Assembly: GCA_035539175.1 (NCBI GenBank)
Contig: DATLIY010000007.1
Location: 1,178,001 to 1,242,000 of the forward strand
Direction of reading: 5' to 3'
Length of the DNA stretch: 64,000 nucleotides
Origin: Acidisarcina sp.
GTDB taxonomy: Bacteria; Acidobacteriota; Terriglobia; Terriglobales; Acidobacteriaceae
Below the pieces are notes generated by a model that saw nothing but the letters and a program-made list of their open reading frames with translations, was not told the DNA's origin and did not search any database. The position numbers were made by a program, and so were the translations under genes. Position 1 is the stretch's first letter; every line of letters begins with the position of its first letter. Below are positions 55,383-64,000 of this stretch, piece by piece.

Positions 55383-58106
55383 ATGTCGACGTTCCACGCC
55401 TCTCCGCCGAATGTCGAAGCGCCGGTGGCGCACACGCCTCTCCGCGCCGCGGAAGAGACGCTCTCGTTCCACTCTGCTCCTGTCTTTTTCGCTGCATGCC
55501 TCTTTGCATCCGGCATCCTGCTCGGGCACATGCGCTGGCAACAGATGGCTCTGCTGGTTGCCGCGCTGGGGCTGGCTCTGGGAGCGACCTGGCTTGCCGT
55601 GTGGCGAGCTCCGAGGCCTGCCATTGCGCCCATAGCCGTCGTATGGCTGGCGCTGGGAATCCTCTGTTTGCAGATTCAGCCATGGCCCGACGCGCAAACG
55701 CCGCTGGTATCGATGGCGGATGGCCTGCGGCTCAAGGTGGAAGGCGAAGTTGTCCGCTCCGGGCCAATCCTCAGTGAGCAGGTCCAGGGGACCTACAACA
55801 GTGAAGCTGCGCCGGAGCGTTCCCAGCAGGTGGATCTACATCTCCGCCGCATCGAACACGTTACGGCGGAAGCGGATGAGATGATTCCGATCGACGGCGG
55901 CTTGCGGCTCAAGGTCTACTCCCCGGGGGATGCACCCTTCGACGCCATCCAATGTGGAGACAGCGTTACGGTGACTTTGATTCCGCATGAACCGCAGCGC
56001 TACATCGACCCCGGCGTCTGGAACGGCCAGCAATACCTGCGCGAGCAAGGCATCGGCGTGCTCGGCTCGGCACAGCGCGAGATGCTCACGGCTACTCCGG
56101 CGCGCCTCAATCGGCGCGAAGCACTCGCCTGCTGGCTCAAAAAGATCCAGACCAACGCCAGCGCGCGTCTGATGCACTTTGTCGAAGAACCGCGAATCCC
56201 GGCTTTTGTGCCCGCCGCGCTGCGCCTCAGCCGGGAGGATGCTGCGATGCTCGCCGCGATGGTCACCGGAGATCGCACTTACCTCGCGCACGAGGTTCGC
56301 GTCGGCTTTGAACGAACCGGCTCTTTCCATCTGCTCGTAGTCTCCGGGCTGCATCTCGCAGTTGTCGCCGGACTGGTCTTCTGGCTCGCCCGCAGATTGC
56401 GACTGACGCGCCTGTGGGCCACGCTGGCTACCATCGGAGTGTCCTTTCTCTACGCGCAGCTTACGGGCTTCGGCCAGCCGGTGCAGCGTTCCTTTTGGAT
56501 GGTCACGCTCTTTCTCATCGGGCGCCTCCTCTTCCGCCAGCGCAGCCCGCTGAATGCAATCGGCTTTGCGACGCTGTGCCTGCTCGCCTGGAATCCGCGT
56601 TCGCTCTTCGACGCCGGCTTCCAGATGACGCTGCTCTCGGTGCTCTCCATAGCAGGATTGGCCGCACCGCTGGCAGAGAAGAGTTTTGCGCCCTACCTCC
56701 GGGCTACCCGCGACCTCAACGTCCTCGCTCTCGACTCCGCATTGCCACCCCGCATCGCACAGTTTCGCGTCAGCCTGCGGCTGCTGCTTTCCAAGCTGCG
56801 CCCGCTGATCGGCAGGCGGCTCTCCGAGATCCTGCTGGTCGGCGGACTGCAGTTCTGGCTCCGTGTCCTGGAGCTGCTGCTGGTCTCCCTTATCGTCGAG
56901 CTGGTCATGTCCTTGCCCATGGCCGTCTACTTCCACCGCATCACGCTCCTGGCGCTCCCGGTCAACTTCCTCATCGTGCCGTTTGTGGGAGTCCTGCTGC
57001 CGGCCGCGCTCCTGACCTTCGCCGTCATCCTGCTCGCTCCGGCGGCTGCGTTTCTGCCGGCTGCGGCTACCGCCGCGCTGCTGCACGCTGTGGTCTGGCT
57101 GGTCCATACCTTTGCATCACTGCGCGGCGGTGACTTTCGCATCCCCGGTCCAGGGCCTGCCGCGATTTTCTGCTTCGTCCTGCTGCTGGGCTTTGCCCTG
57201 TGGAGCGTGCGCCAGTCCCGTGGGTGGGCAATCGCCGGATGTGTTGCCCTGGCGCTGGCCGGTTACGCCTCGGTTCGTCCACGGCCAATCGAGCGCCAGC
57301 CGGGCGCAATGGAGGTGGAGGCCATCGACGTCGGCCAGGGAGACGCGCTGCTGCTGATTTCTCCCGCTGGAAAGACCCTTTTGGTAGATGCCGGCGGCTT
57401 TGGCGGAAGGCCCAATGCCGTCCACAACTTCGATATTGGAGAAGAGGTCGTGTCCCAGGCGCTGTGGGCACGCGGCATACGCCGCCTGGACGCAGTAGCC
57501 CTGACGCATGCTCACGGCGACCACATGGGAGGCATGCCTGCCATCCTGAGAAATTTTCGTCCCGGCGAATTGTGGATCGGGAAGAATCCCGCCTCAACCG
57601 CCTACGATGCGCTATTGAAGGAGGCTCGCGAAATGGGCATCGCAATCCGCCAGCACACGGCGGGAGAGCGCTTCGACTTCGGCGGTGCGCAGGTCGCGGT
57701 GCTGGCTCCCGAACCGGATTATCATCCCGGCCCCACCGCCGCCAACAATGATTCCCTGGTTCTTCATTTTGTCTATGGACGCACGTCGGTGCTGCTGGAG
57801 GGCGACGCCGAGAACGCCAGCGAAGCTCGCATGTCGGGCAGCCCTGAGCTGTCCAGCACGCTGCTCAAGGTGGGACATCATGGCAGCCTCACCTCCACCG
57901 GAGCAGCTTTTCTACAGGCGGTAGCACCCCGCTTCGCCATCGTTTCCGCAGGACGTCACAACACCTACGGACACCCCCGCGAAGAGACGCTCGAAAAGCT
58001 TCAGGACGCTCATGTATTGACCTATCGCACAGATACCATGGGCGCTACCGATTTTCAGCTTGATGGCACGCAGGTTACGGCGAGGGTGTTGGCCTCGCCC
58101 CGGTGA
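55383..58106 (+). CDS. comEC: DNA internalisation protein ComEC/Rec2
   Basis: A 907-residue membrane protein that forms the DNA channel in natural transformation. N-terminal helices, an OB-like region (VEGEVVRSGPIL), the Competence domain (HLLVVSGLHLAVVAGLVFWL, GFGQPVQRSFWMV, NPRSLFDAGFQMTLLSVLSI) and a C-terminal metallo-beta-lactamase domain (AIDVGQGDALLLISPAGKTL, VALTHAHGDHMGGMPAILRN, LLKVGHHGS). ATG with AAGGGG upstream. It completes a plus-strand run from valS. Confidence 0.94.
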   Translation: MSTFHASPPNVEAPVAHTPLRAAEETLSFHSAPVFFAACLFASGILLGHMRWQQMALLVAALGLALGATWLAVWRAPRPAIAPIAVVWLALGILCLQIQPWPDAQTPLVSMADGLRLKVEGEVVRSGPILSEQVQGTYNSEAAPERSQQVDLHLRRIEHVTAEADEMIPIDGGLRLKVYSPGDAPFDAIQCGDSVTVTLIPHEPQRYIDPGVWNGQQYLREQGIGVLGSAQREMLTATPARLNRREALACWLKKIQTNASARLMHFVEEPRIPAFVPAALRLSREDAAMLAAMVTGDRTYLAHEVRVGFERTGSFHLLVVSGLHLAVVAGLVFWLARRLRLTRLWATLATIGVSFLYAQLTGFGQPVQRSFWMVTLFLIGRLLFRQRSPLNAIGFATLCLLAWNPRSLFDAGFQMTLLSVLSIAGLAAPLAEKSFAPYLRATRDLNVLALDSALPPRIAQFRVSLRLLLSKLRPLIGRRLSEILLVGGLQFWLRVLELLLVSLIVELVMSLPMAVYFHRITLLALPVNFLIVPFVGVLLPAALLTFAVILLAPAAAFLPAAATAALLHAVVWLVHTFASLRGGDFRIPGPGPAAIFCFVLLLGFALWSVRQSRGWAIAGCVALALAGYASVRPRPIERQPGAMEVEAIDVGQGDALLLISPAGKTLLVDAGGFGGRPNAVHNFDIGEEVVSQALWARGIRRLDAVALTHAHGDHMGGMPAILRNFRPGELWIGKNPASTAYDALLKEAREMGIAIRQHTAGERFDFGGAQVAVLAPEPDYHPGPTAANNDSLVLHFVYGRTSVLLEGDAENASEARMSGSPELSSTLLKVGHHGSLTSTGAAFLQAVAPRFAIVSAGRHNTYGHPREETLEKLQDAHVLTYRTDTMGATDFQLDGTQVTARVLASPR

Positions 58107-58268
58107 TCTGCTCGCATCGAACCTTTCATGGGAGTTTTGCATGGAAGCTTTCGATGGAACCTGGATAGGAAACCCAACCTCTTTTCTTCTCGCGGCATCC
58201 TTTCGCTGGTGCCGTGCAGCCGTTGTAAGATGCGCATACGCGGAAGCGCCGCCGGGAGGTACTCGTTG

Positions 58269-58571
58269 ATGGGATCAAGCGAAATGGACAATACAGGCCA
58301 CGCCGCCAACGAAAACTCACGCGCGGAGGCGCAGACTCCGGAAGAGCTGGTCGAAGAGCGCCGCAAGCTTCGCCGCCTGCAACTGATGATGGATATGGTC
58401 CTCTCCGTTCTGAGCCAGGACGCCAGCCTGACGATTGACGAGGCAGCGGAGATGGTCGCGGACAGCCGCCGTGCGGCGCTCGCCATGTTTCCAGACAAGG
58501 AGCTGGCGTATGACCTGATCTATAAGCCCCGGCTGCAACGGCTGATGCGGGAGCGATTCCGCATCCAGTAG
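58269..58571 (+). CDS. Small conserved-looking hypothetical protein after comEC
   Basis: A 100-residue charged, helical protein (AQTPEELVEERRKLRRLQLM, LSVLSQDASLTIDEAAEMVA, DSRRAALAMFPDKELAYDLI). No signal or membrane segment. ATG 58269 is nine bases after GGGAGG; a TTG at 58266 gives a better spacing and may be the true start. Convergent with the DUF3108 gene. Unrecognised. Confidence 0.65.
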   Translation: MGSSEMDNTGHAANENSRAEAQTPEELVEERRKLRRLQLMMDMVLSVLSQDASLTIDEAAEMVADSRRAALAMFPDKELAYDLIYKPRLQRLMRERFRIQ

Positions 58572-58584
58572 TGCCGCTGCCCTA

Positions 58585-59370
58585 CTACTTCTGCTCGATG
58601 CTGGTCAGGCGGAAGGTAATCGTGCCCCAGAAGAGACGTGCGCGCATCTGCACCGGTGTATGGCGCTCGTCGTCCGTGTACCAGATCCATATATTGCCGC
58701 GGTTCTTCACCACGCCGGCATCGGCGGTGGGCTGAACGCGGAGCGTCTGGTATTTCCCGGTAGGCGTCGTCACCTCTTCCCTTCCCTCGACCTTCATGGT
58801 TACGGGATAGGTATGAATCGCATCTCCCACCGGCATCTGGAAGCTCTTTCCCACCTGCATCGGCTGGGACGCCGAATAGAAGATTGCGGACAGCAGATCG
58901 GTCACGCAGCCAGGAATCTGTGCCTCCTGATTCTTCACCGACCCGGTGACATTGTTCTTCTCGTAGAGGAAGGATTTGTTCTGCGTGTAGTCAAAGCGCA
59001 GATCGGTATTCACCTGCCTGCGGCCTTCAATCATCTGCTTGCTGAATCCATAGGAGCAGCCAGTCCTGCGGTCGAACACGGACTGAAATTTATCATTCAC
59101 GCGATAGAGCACCGTGATGGCGCCGATCGTATCGGCGGTGGCGCTGATCTTCTGGCGGTCCCCGTCTTCTTCCAGGTGGATGACGGCGGTTCCTGCCGGG
59201 AAGACGCGCCAGTCGACGGCGTAGGTCAGCGTCTGCCTCGCGGGAAAGCCGTAGCCCGCCTGCGGCGCATGCAATTCCGGCATTTGGCCTGCTCCGTGGA
59301 CGAGAGCACAGTCCAGCGCCAGAAGGCTGAGTATCAACAGCAACGGTCGAACACGCAGGATCAAAGGCAT
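58585..59370 (-). CDS. DUF3108 secreted protein
   Basis: A 261-residue exported protein with a signal peptide (to about VHGAGQ, residue 29) and the DUF3108 beta-fold pattern: YAVDWRVFPAGTAVIHLEED, YRVNDKFQSVFDRRTGCSYG, GCVTDLLSAIFYSASQ, GKYQTLRVQPTA and IWIWYTDDERHTPVQMRARL. Probably an envelope protein related to LPS or lipid handling, as it lies downstream of the waaA-lpxK-waaC genes. Specific function unknown. Confidence 0.82.
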   Translation of the reverse strand: MPLILRVRPLLLILSLLALDCALVHGAGQMPELHAPQAGYGFPARQTLTYAVDWRVFPAGTAVIHLEEDGDRQKISATADTIGAITVLYRVNDKFQSVFDRRTGCSYGFSKQMIEGRRQVNTDLRFDYTQNKSFLYEKNNVTGSVKNQEAQIPGCVTDLLSAIFYSASQPMQVGKSFQMPVGDAIHTYPVTMKVEGREEVTTPTGKYQTLRVQPTADAGVVKNRGNIWIWYTDDERHTPVQMRARLFWGTITFRLTSIEQK

Positions 59371-59403
59371 ACGCTCGGGGAAAAGTTTAGACTTCGCTTA
59401 CAT

Positions 59404-59955
59404 TCAAGAGTGCATCCGCATCCTCAGCAGCAGAGCCGCATAGATGCTGATTGCGCCTAAAAGGGCATTGTACTCGCGGTGTTTAGAATACAGTGCCATC
59501 GAGAAGCTGCCTGCGCTGGTCGCGTGACCCGCGGGAGTCAGCCGGGGAAAAAGCCGGGGCACATGCTGGCAGTAGGCCACAAACTCCGGAAACGTCGAAC
59601 GCAGGAACTCTTCCTCCGAGCGAATGACGGGAACATAGATCACAAAGAAAAATACGGCGAGCGTGGCCGCGATGGTAGGGCTCTTCGAGGCCAGCGCAAA
59701 CCCGAAGCCAATCAGAATCGAGCCCAGGTATAGAGGATTCCGCGTATAGGCATAGGGTCCGGTCACGGTAAGCTCCGCGTTCTTCTTCACGTAGCCGGAG
59801 GCATACCCGCGCAATGCCACCCCGGGGATGACGAGCAGCAGGCTCCACTCGATCGAGCGCACGCTCGGCCGGGCAAGGATGAGAAACAATGCCGCAATCA
59901 CAAAGCCCATCGGGACGCGGATGCGCCGCGCAATGGACTGCCACTGCCCGCTCAT
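59404..59955 (-). CDS. Isoprenylcysteine/phospholipid methyltransferase-like membrane protein
   Basis: A 183-residue membrane protein of the ICMT/PEMT superfamily. GPYAYTRNPLYLGSILIGFG and RSEEEFLRSTFPEFVAYCQH are the SAM-binding signature; four or five hydrophobic segments surround them. ATG 59955 overlaps the waaC stop by four bases (ATGA). It may methylate a lipid or an isoprenoid-linked intermediate; substrate unknown. Confidence 0.8.
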   Translation of the reverse strand: MSGQWQSIARRIRVPMGFVIAALFLILARPSVRSIEWSLLLVIPGVALRGYASGYVKKNAELTVTGPYAYTRNPLYLGSILIGFGFALASKSPTIAATLAVFFFVIYVPVIRSEEEFLRSTFPEFVAYCQHVPRLFPRLTPAGHATSAGSFSMALYSKHREYNALLGAISIYAALLLRMRMHS

Positions 59956-61031
59956 GCGGTAGAACCGGGGTTGAGGAGTTCCCGTGCAGCGCTCAGCACA
60001 GCCTCCGGCGTAATGGTCAGCAACCCCTTTTCCGGTTCCGCCTTTCGGCTGTGATCCCGCTTGCTGGACGGATGGCGTAACACGCGGAAGTCGCAGCCAA
60101 ATGGTCCATTGCGGGCTGGGTCCGTAGGTCCAAAGATACCGACAACCGGTTTGCCCATGGCGCAGGCGAGGTGCAGTGGCCCGGTGTCCCCTGCGATGGC
60201 CAGCGACGCACGCCGGGTTAAGGAGATCAATTGGCTGACGTTGCACTCGACCGCTATTGCGGAGCGGCCGCTCGCCGCCACAACCTCGGCAGCAAGGCTC
60301 TCCTCCATGGGACCGGCATTCACCACCACCCGATATCCCGCGTTGGAGAGCGAACGCGCCACCTCGCCGAAGCGTTCGGCGGGCCAGCGCTTGGCTCCCC
60401 AGCCTGCTCCCGGATTCATCAGCACCATCGGACCGGAGACGTTCTCTGCGAGAAACTCCTCACACCATGTCTCGGCGTATTCGTCGCGAGGCAGGCAGGC
60501 GCGCGTGTAGTCCAGTTGCTCGCCCACAACGGCTCCCGCCAACTCCAGTGCATGCTCGATCACGTGAGGCGCGTGCATCGGAATCCGTTCCGAGTACAGC
60601 CAGCGAGCCACCGATTCCCGGGGAAGATCCTGCCCGATAATGCGGGAGGCGTGCGACCAGCGCCCGACGATGGCCGAGCGGATGGCCCCCTGAAAATCGA
60701 TGCAGATGTCGTAGCGATAGTGCTTCAGCTCGCGCCGCAAACGCAGCAGGTCCTCCAGCGTAGCGCCGCTGAATGGCTCGTGCGACCAGCGCCGTGTATG
60801 GGCCCGGTGGATCTGATCGACAAGGGGCATACGCGTGGCGCTGCGGCCGTAATCATCCGACTTTGACTCTGAGCAGAGCAGGGCGCGCCAGCGCGGCTCC
60901 ACCACCCACCCGAAATACCAGTTCGGATGCGCCGCACGCAAGGCCGTAACAGCCGGGAGCGCATGAATGATATCGCCCATCGCACCGAAGCGGACAATGA
61001 GCACTCGTAGATGGTCGCTGAGGGCTTGCAA
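59952..61031 (-). CDS. waaC: LPS heptosyltransferase (WaaC-like)
   Basis: A 359-residue GT9-family glycosyltransferase that adds heptose to the KDO inner core. Motifs: VLIVRFGAMGDIIHALPAVT, DICIDFQGAIRSAIVGRWSH, LMNPGAGWGAKRWPAERFGE and LAIAGDTGPLHLACAMGKPV, then VGIFGPTDPARNGPFG. The only usable start is TTG at 61031. Operon downstream of lpxK. Confidence 0.92.
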   Translation of the reverse strand: MQALSDHLRVLIVRFGAMGDIIHALPAVTALRAAHPNWYFGWVVEPRWRALLCSESKSDDYGRSATRMPLVDQIHRAHTRRWSHEPFSGATLEDLLRLRRELKHYRYDICIDFQGAIRSAIVGRWSHASRIIGQDLPRESVARWLYSERIPMHAPHVIEHALELAGAVVGEQLDYTRACLPRDEYAETWCEEFLAENVSGPMVLMNPGAGWGAKRWPAERFGEVARSLSNAGYRVVVNAGPMEESLAAEVVAASGRSAIAVECNVSQLISLTRRASLAIAGDTGPLHLACAMGKPVVGIFGPTDPARNGPFGCDFRVLRHPSSKRDHSRKAEPEKGLLTITPEAVLSAARELLNPGSTA

Positions 61032-61065
61032 GCGTTCATTCTCTCATACGCTGGCCTGATTCGGG

Positions 61066-62064
61066 CTACTCTCTCGCCTGCCGTATCAGGCTTTGGATGG
61101 CCGCCTTTTCGTCCTCCAGAGTAACCTCCAGCCGAACGATTCCAAGGGGTGCTGCGCGTTCCAGAATATCCCGCATTCCTGCATCCAGCTTTACCGCATC
61201 CTTCTCCGTCGTCAGAAAGCTGTCGGCGCGGTTTGAGCTCGCCAGCCGCGCCAGCTTCTCCATATCAGCGGGCGTATAGCGGTGATGATCGGGAAAGCTC
61301 TGCCACGACACCACCTCTCTCCCCACAGATTCAACCTGGCGGCTGACTTCAGAGAAAAAATCTCCAGGACGCGCAATCCCGCAGAAAGCAACCGACCGCT
61401 TTCCCACTGTGGGAACCGTCAGACTACGGTGCACCAGCCAGACAGGCTGCACCAGCCCTCTGGCCCGCAACTGCTGCACCAGCTCCCGCTCTTCCGTGCG
61501 AACCACAAGGAAGTTGGCCCTCCGCAAAGCTCGCAATGGCTCGCGCAGGTTTCCCGCCGGGAGCAGGGTGTCTTCCAGATCCGCTGCACCAACCAGCACG
61601 ATGTCCACCGCCCGGCTCAACTGGCGATGCTGGAAGCCATCGTCCAACAAGTGAATGCCCGGGCCGGACGGGAACTGCCCAGACAGCGACTGCTCGGCCA
61701 GCAGGCCCGCCGCAAAACGGCTGGAGCCCACAAATACAGGGACTCCCGCATTCCGGGCGATAAGCAGAGGCTCGTCTCCAAAGCGTTCTGCCGCGCCATC
61801 GGGCGCGACGCGTTCCGTGGCCTTGCTGCTTCGGCCATAGCCTCGGGAGAGAACGTCAATCCGCACCCCCTCCGACTGCAACAATTCGGCGAGGCGGATG
61901 ACCAGCGGCGTCTTTCCCGCACCGCCCGCGGTGATGCTGCCTATGCTCACCACGGGCCATGCGAGAGTTCGCGGCCTTCTCCAGCCCTGGGAATAGGCAG
62001 CATTCCTGGCTGCCACCACCGCATGAAATAACGGCGTTAAAGGGAGCAGGAGGGGGCGCCTCAA
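61066..62064 (-). CDS. lpxK: Tetraacyldisaccharide 4'-kinase
   Basis: A 332-residue lipid A kinase. Motifs: VVSIGSITAGGAGKTPLVIR with the P-loop, VLSRGYGR, DEPLLIARNAGVPVFVG, HLLDDGFQHRQLSRAVDIVL, and FPDHHRYTPADMEKL with TTEKDAVKL. TTG start at 62064 overlaps the waaA stop by four bases (TTGA) and has GGAGG seven bases upstream, a well-supported TTG start. Confidence 0.95.
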   Translation of the reverse strand: MRRPLLLPLTPLFHAVVAARNAAYSQGWRRPRTLAWPVVSIGSITAGGAGKTPLVIRLAELLQSEGVRIDVLSRGYGRSSKATERVAPDGAAERFGDEPLLIARNAGVPVFVGSSRFAAGLLAEQSLSGQFPSGPGIHLLDDGFQHRQLSRAVDIVLVGAADLEDTLLPAGNLREPLRALRRANFLVVRTEERELVQQLRARGLVQPVWLVHRSLTVPTVGKRSVAFCGIARPGDFFSEVSRQVESVGREVVSWQSFPDHHRYTPADMEKLARLASSNRADSFLTTEKDAVKLDAGMRDILERAAPLGIVRLEVTLEDEKAAIQSLIRQARE

Positions 62065-63353
62065 CGATTCGCCTCCAGCAGCAGGTTTCGCAGAGCCTCG
62101 ATGGCGCGTTCCGTCGCCCCGGACTCACGTTCGAAGATGTGCTGCGCTCGCGCCCCCATCAACGCAGTCTCCTCCCGGCGGCTCAGGCGCTCGATGAGGG
62201 AGTCGGCGAGATCCTCCCGCGAGACGATCTGCAGAGCCTCTTCGACCCGTAGCGTCTCCACGATGGCACGGAAATTCGTGTAATGCAGGCCCATGACAAC
62301 CGGCACGGCGTATTGCGCCGGCTCCAGTGGATTGTGGCCCCCGGCAGGCACCAGGCTGCCGCCGACAAACGCCAGCGTGGCCAGAGAATAGACCGAGGCC
62401 AACTCGCCGATCGAGTCCAGCAGGAAAACCGCGCCCGGCGGCAGATCGCATGGGGCACCCAGCCACTCCGAGCGCCTCGCCCACCAGATCCCCGAGCGCT
62501 GCAAGAGCGCGGCAACGGTGGCAAAGCGTGCGGGATGACGCGGGGCAAGCACCATCCTTGAGTTCGGAACCGCGGCCACCACCTGCGGCCACGCCTCCAG
62601 CATCATCTTCTCTTCCCCATCCAGCGTGCTGCCCGCCACCAGCACTTCTCCGCCCGCCGGAATGTGTGATCGCAGCGCTGTTGTCACCTCTGCCGGCTGA
62701 GCGGTGCGCACGTCGAACTTGAGATTTCCGCCAAGCCGTACTCGCTGCTCCGGCACGCCAATGGCGATCAGGCGGCTCACATCCTCTTCCGTCTGCGCCA
62801 GGGCTAGGACGATCCCGCTCAAAATCTGCCGCCATAGCACACGAAGGCGCACATACCGAGGGTAGGAGCGGTCGGAGATTCTCGCATTGATCACGGCCAC
62901 TGGAATATGCGCTTCCCTGCACGCGGCCAGAAAATTAGGCCAGAACTCCGTCTCCAGCAGAACCACCAGCGCAGGCCGCACGGCGCGGAGGTAGCGCTGT
63001 ACCACCCATCTAAAATCCAGGGGAAAATAGAAGACCCGGTCCTCGCCGAATCTCGCCCGCGCAAGCTCCTGTCCAGTCCGCGTCGTGGTAGACACCAACA
63101 CGCGGTAGCCTTTGGCCCGCACGCTCAACTCTTCGATCAACCGGCTGGCAGCCAGCAGTTCGCCCACCGAAACGGCATGCACCCAGATGACAGGTTGCGC
63201 CCCTCGCGCGTCTAACACTCTGCGGGGCAGCCGACCCAGCCGTTCCGCCAGGCCGTACCGGTACTTCTCCGTGGTCGCGATCTTGAAGAGCCAGAACGGG
63301 GCAGTCACCAGCAGGGTGAGGTATAAGGCGGCACTGTACAGAAACAGCAGCAT
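62061..63353 (-). CDS. waaA: KDO transferase
   Basis: A 430-residue membrane-anchored glycosyltransferase that adds KDO to lipid IVA. One N-terminal membrane helix (LFLYSAALYLTLLVTAPFWL), then VIWVHAVSVGELLAASRLIE, VLLETEFWPNFLAACREAHI, GGNLKFDV, VLVAGSTLDGEEKMMLEAWP and FVGGSLVPAGGHNPLEPAQY. First gene of the minus-strand LPS operon; the region to the next divergent gene is 74 bases. Confidence 0.96.
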   Translation of the reverse strand: MLLFLYSAALYLTLLVTAPFWLFKIATTEKYRYGLAERLGRLPRRVLDARGAQPVIWVHAVSVGELLAASRLIEELSVRAKGYRVLVSTTTRTGQELARARFGEDRVFYFPLDFRWVVQRYLRAVRPALVVLLETEFWPNFLAACREAHIPVAVINARISDRSYPRYVRLRVLWRQILSGIVLALAQTEEDVSRLIAIGVPEQRVRLGGNLKFDVRTAQPAEVTTALRSHIPAGGEVLVAGSTLDGEEKMMLEAWPQVVAAVPNSRMVLAPRHPARFATVAALLQRSGIWWARRSEWLGAPCDLPPGAVFLLDSIGELASVYSLATLAFVGGSLVPAGGHNPLEPAQYAVPVVMGLHYTNFRAIVETLRVEEALQIVSREDLADSLIERLSRREETALMGARAQHIFERESGATERAIEALRNLLLEANR

Positions 63354-63427
63354 TCTGAGTTCGTATCCTCTTTACCGCTCTACGAGTTAGTGGCAGGCTC
63401 TAAGGGAGAATGATAATCGTCAGGTAC

Positions 63428-64000
63428 ATGATGCGCCTTCGGCCCAGCGTTCTTTTCTCGCTCCTTCTCTTGCCGCTGCTCCCATTGATGGCTGCCGCGG
63501 CCGACCACACCCCGCCCGCGGTGGAACCGGCAACAAGCTTTCCCGCCGTCGATATCCACGAGGAAGAGCACGTAGCCATTGCGGCCGATCCCTATGACAC
63601 GCATGAGAAAGCCGCTATCTTCCGTGCCGATTACCTCAAATACGGCTTTATGCCCATCCGCCTGATTGTGACCAACAACGGCGATAAACCGATCTCGCTC
63701 GTCGACGCGCGGATCCACTTCATCACCGCCAATGGCGACAAGATTCCCGCGGCGTTGCCCAGTGACATCGAGCGCCGCAGCACGACGGTCGCCAACGCAG
63801 GCCGCAGGATCCCGATGCCGGCACCCCTGCCCCCCATCCATGAGAAGGCAAAGACCAAGACGAAAGAGATCGAGGCGGACTTCAAGGCATTCGAATACAG
63901 CGCTCTTGCCGTCGAGCCGCATACTACCCGCGCCGGATTCCTGTTTTATGACATGCGGGGCATCGCCAATCCACTGCAGGGAGCGAAGCTCTACCTGCGA
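63428..64000 (+). CDS. Secreted hypothetical protein (3' end outside window)
   Basis: The first 191 codons of a protein open at the right edge. Signal peptide (MMRLRPSVLFSLLLLPLLPL, cleavage near MAAAAD), then an acidic region and a beta-rich part (GFMPIRLIVTNNGDKPISLV, DARIHFITANGDKIPAAL) that resembles an Ig-like or DUF4352-like fold, followed by a Lys/Thr-rich helix (KAKTKTKEIEADFKAFEYSA). ATG 63428 or 63431. Family unrecognised. Confidence 0.7.
   Translation, partial: MMRLRPSVLFSLLLLPLLPLMAAAADHTPPAVEPATSFPAVDIHEEEHVAIAADPYDTHEKAAIFRADYLKYGFMPIRLIVTNNGDKPISLVDARIHFITANGDKIPAALPSDIERRSTTVANAGRRIPMPAPLPPIHEKAKTKTKEIEADFKAFEYSALAVEPHTTRAGFLFYDMRGIANPLQGAKLYLR

Overview
This window looks like a chromosomal segment from a GC-rich diderm of the Acidobacteriota, most likely class Terriglobia (Acidobacteriaceae-like). 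That placement is inference. It rests on the large TonB-dependent receptor with an N-terminal carboxypeptidase-regulatory-like domain, the beta-propeller lipoproteins, the omega-like subunit, several small conserved-looking proteins and the frequent TTG/GTG starts. LPS genes (kdsA, waaA, lpxK, waaC), BamD-like, OmpA-like and TonB-like proteins show an outer membrane. I saw no CRISPR array, prophage, insertion sequence, rRNA or tRNA.

Layout. 1-9.4 kb: 3' part of recG, a small convergent gene, an MCE/MlaD protein, an M13 metallopeptidase and two tandem beta-propeller lipoproteins that share a duplicated promoter/leader. 9.4-14.8 kb (minus strand): rplM-rpsI and rpsB-tsf, then a DUF4188 gene, pyrH and a membrane acyltransferase. 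15.2-18.7 kb: a TonB-like protein, small secreted proteins, an omega-like subunit and two more small genes (one is a 59-residue basic protein with a TTG start). 18.9-23 kb: electron-transfer-flavoprotein operon etfB / 2-TM protein / etfA / ETF-quinone oxidoreductase. 23-29.5 kb: moaA, a GAF-GGDEF diguanylate cyclase, a secreted protein, a His/Cys small protein and a TonB-dependent receptor. 29.7-36.7 kb: pyrG, kdsA, OmpA-like protein, DUF2393-like protein, DnaC-like loader, higBA toxin-antitoxin with a 26-base tandem repeat, and rpmE.

36.8-46.3 kb: dusB, a large protein with a PD-(D/E)XK-like C-terminus, a DinB/YfiT protein, a 41-residue His-rich secreted peptide divergent from the tldD / DUF1493 / tldE operon, a UvrC-like protein lacking its second nuclease half, and rpe. 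46.3-58.6 kb: a BamD-like TPR protein, then a plus-strand run valS-nadC-birA-coaX-(hypothetical)-rlmD-like-comEC-(small hypothetical), with several 4-base start/stop overlaps. 58.6-63.4 kb (minus): waaA-lpxK-waaC-isoprenylcysteine methyltransferase-like-DUF3108, a lipid A/inner-core operon. The right edge cuts a secreted protein.

Most of the window is housekeeping. The parts that deserve attention are the His-rich peptide beside tldD/tldE, the PD-(D/E)XK protein, the duplicated propeller lipoproteins with matching promoter and leader hairpin, the cluster of overlooked small genes at 17.6-18.7 kb, the leaderless higBA promoter with its repeat array, and the truncated UvrC homologue. Function statements come from recognising family motifs by eye; no database search was run.
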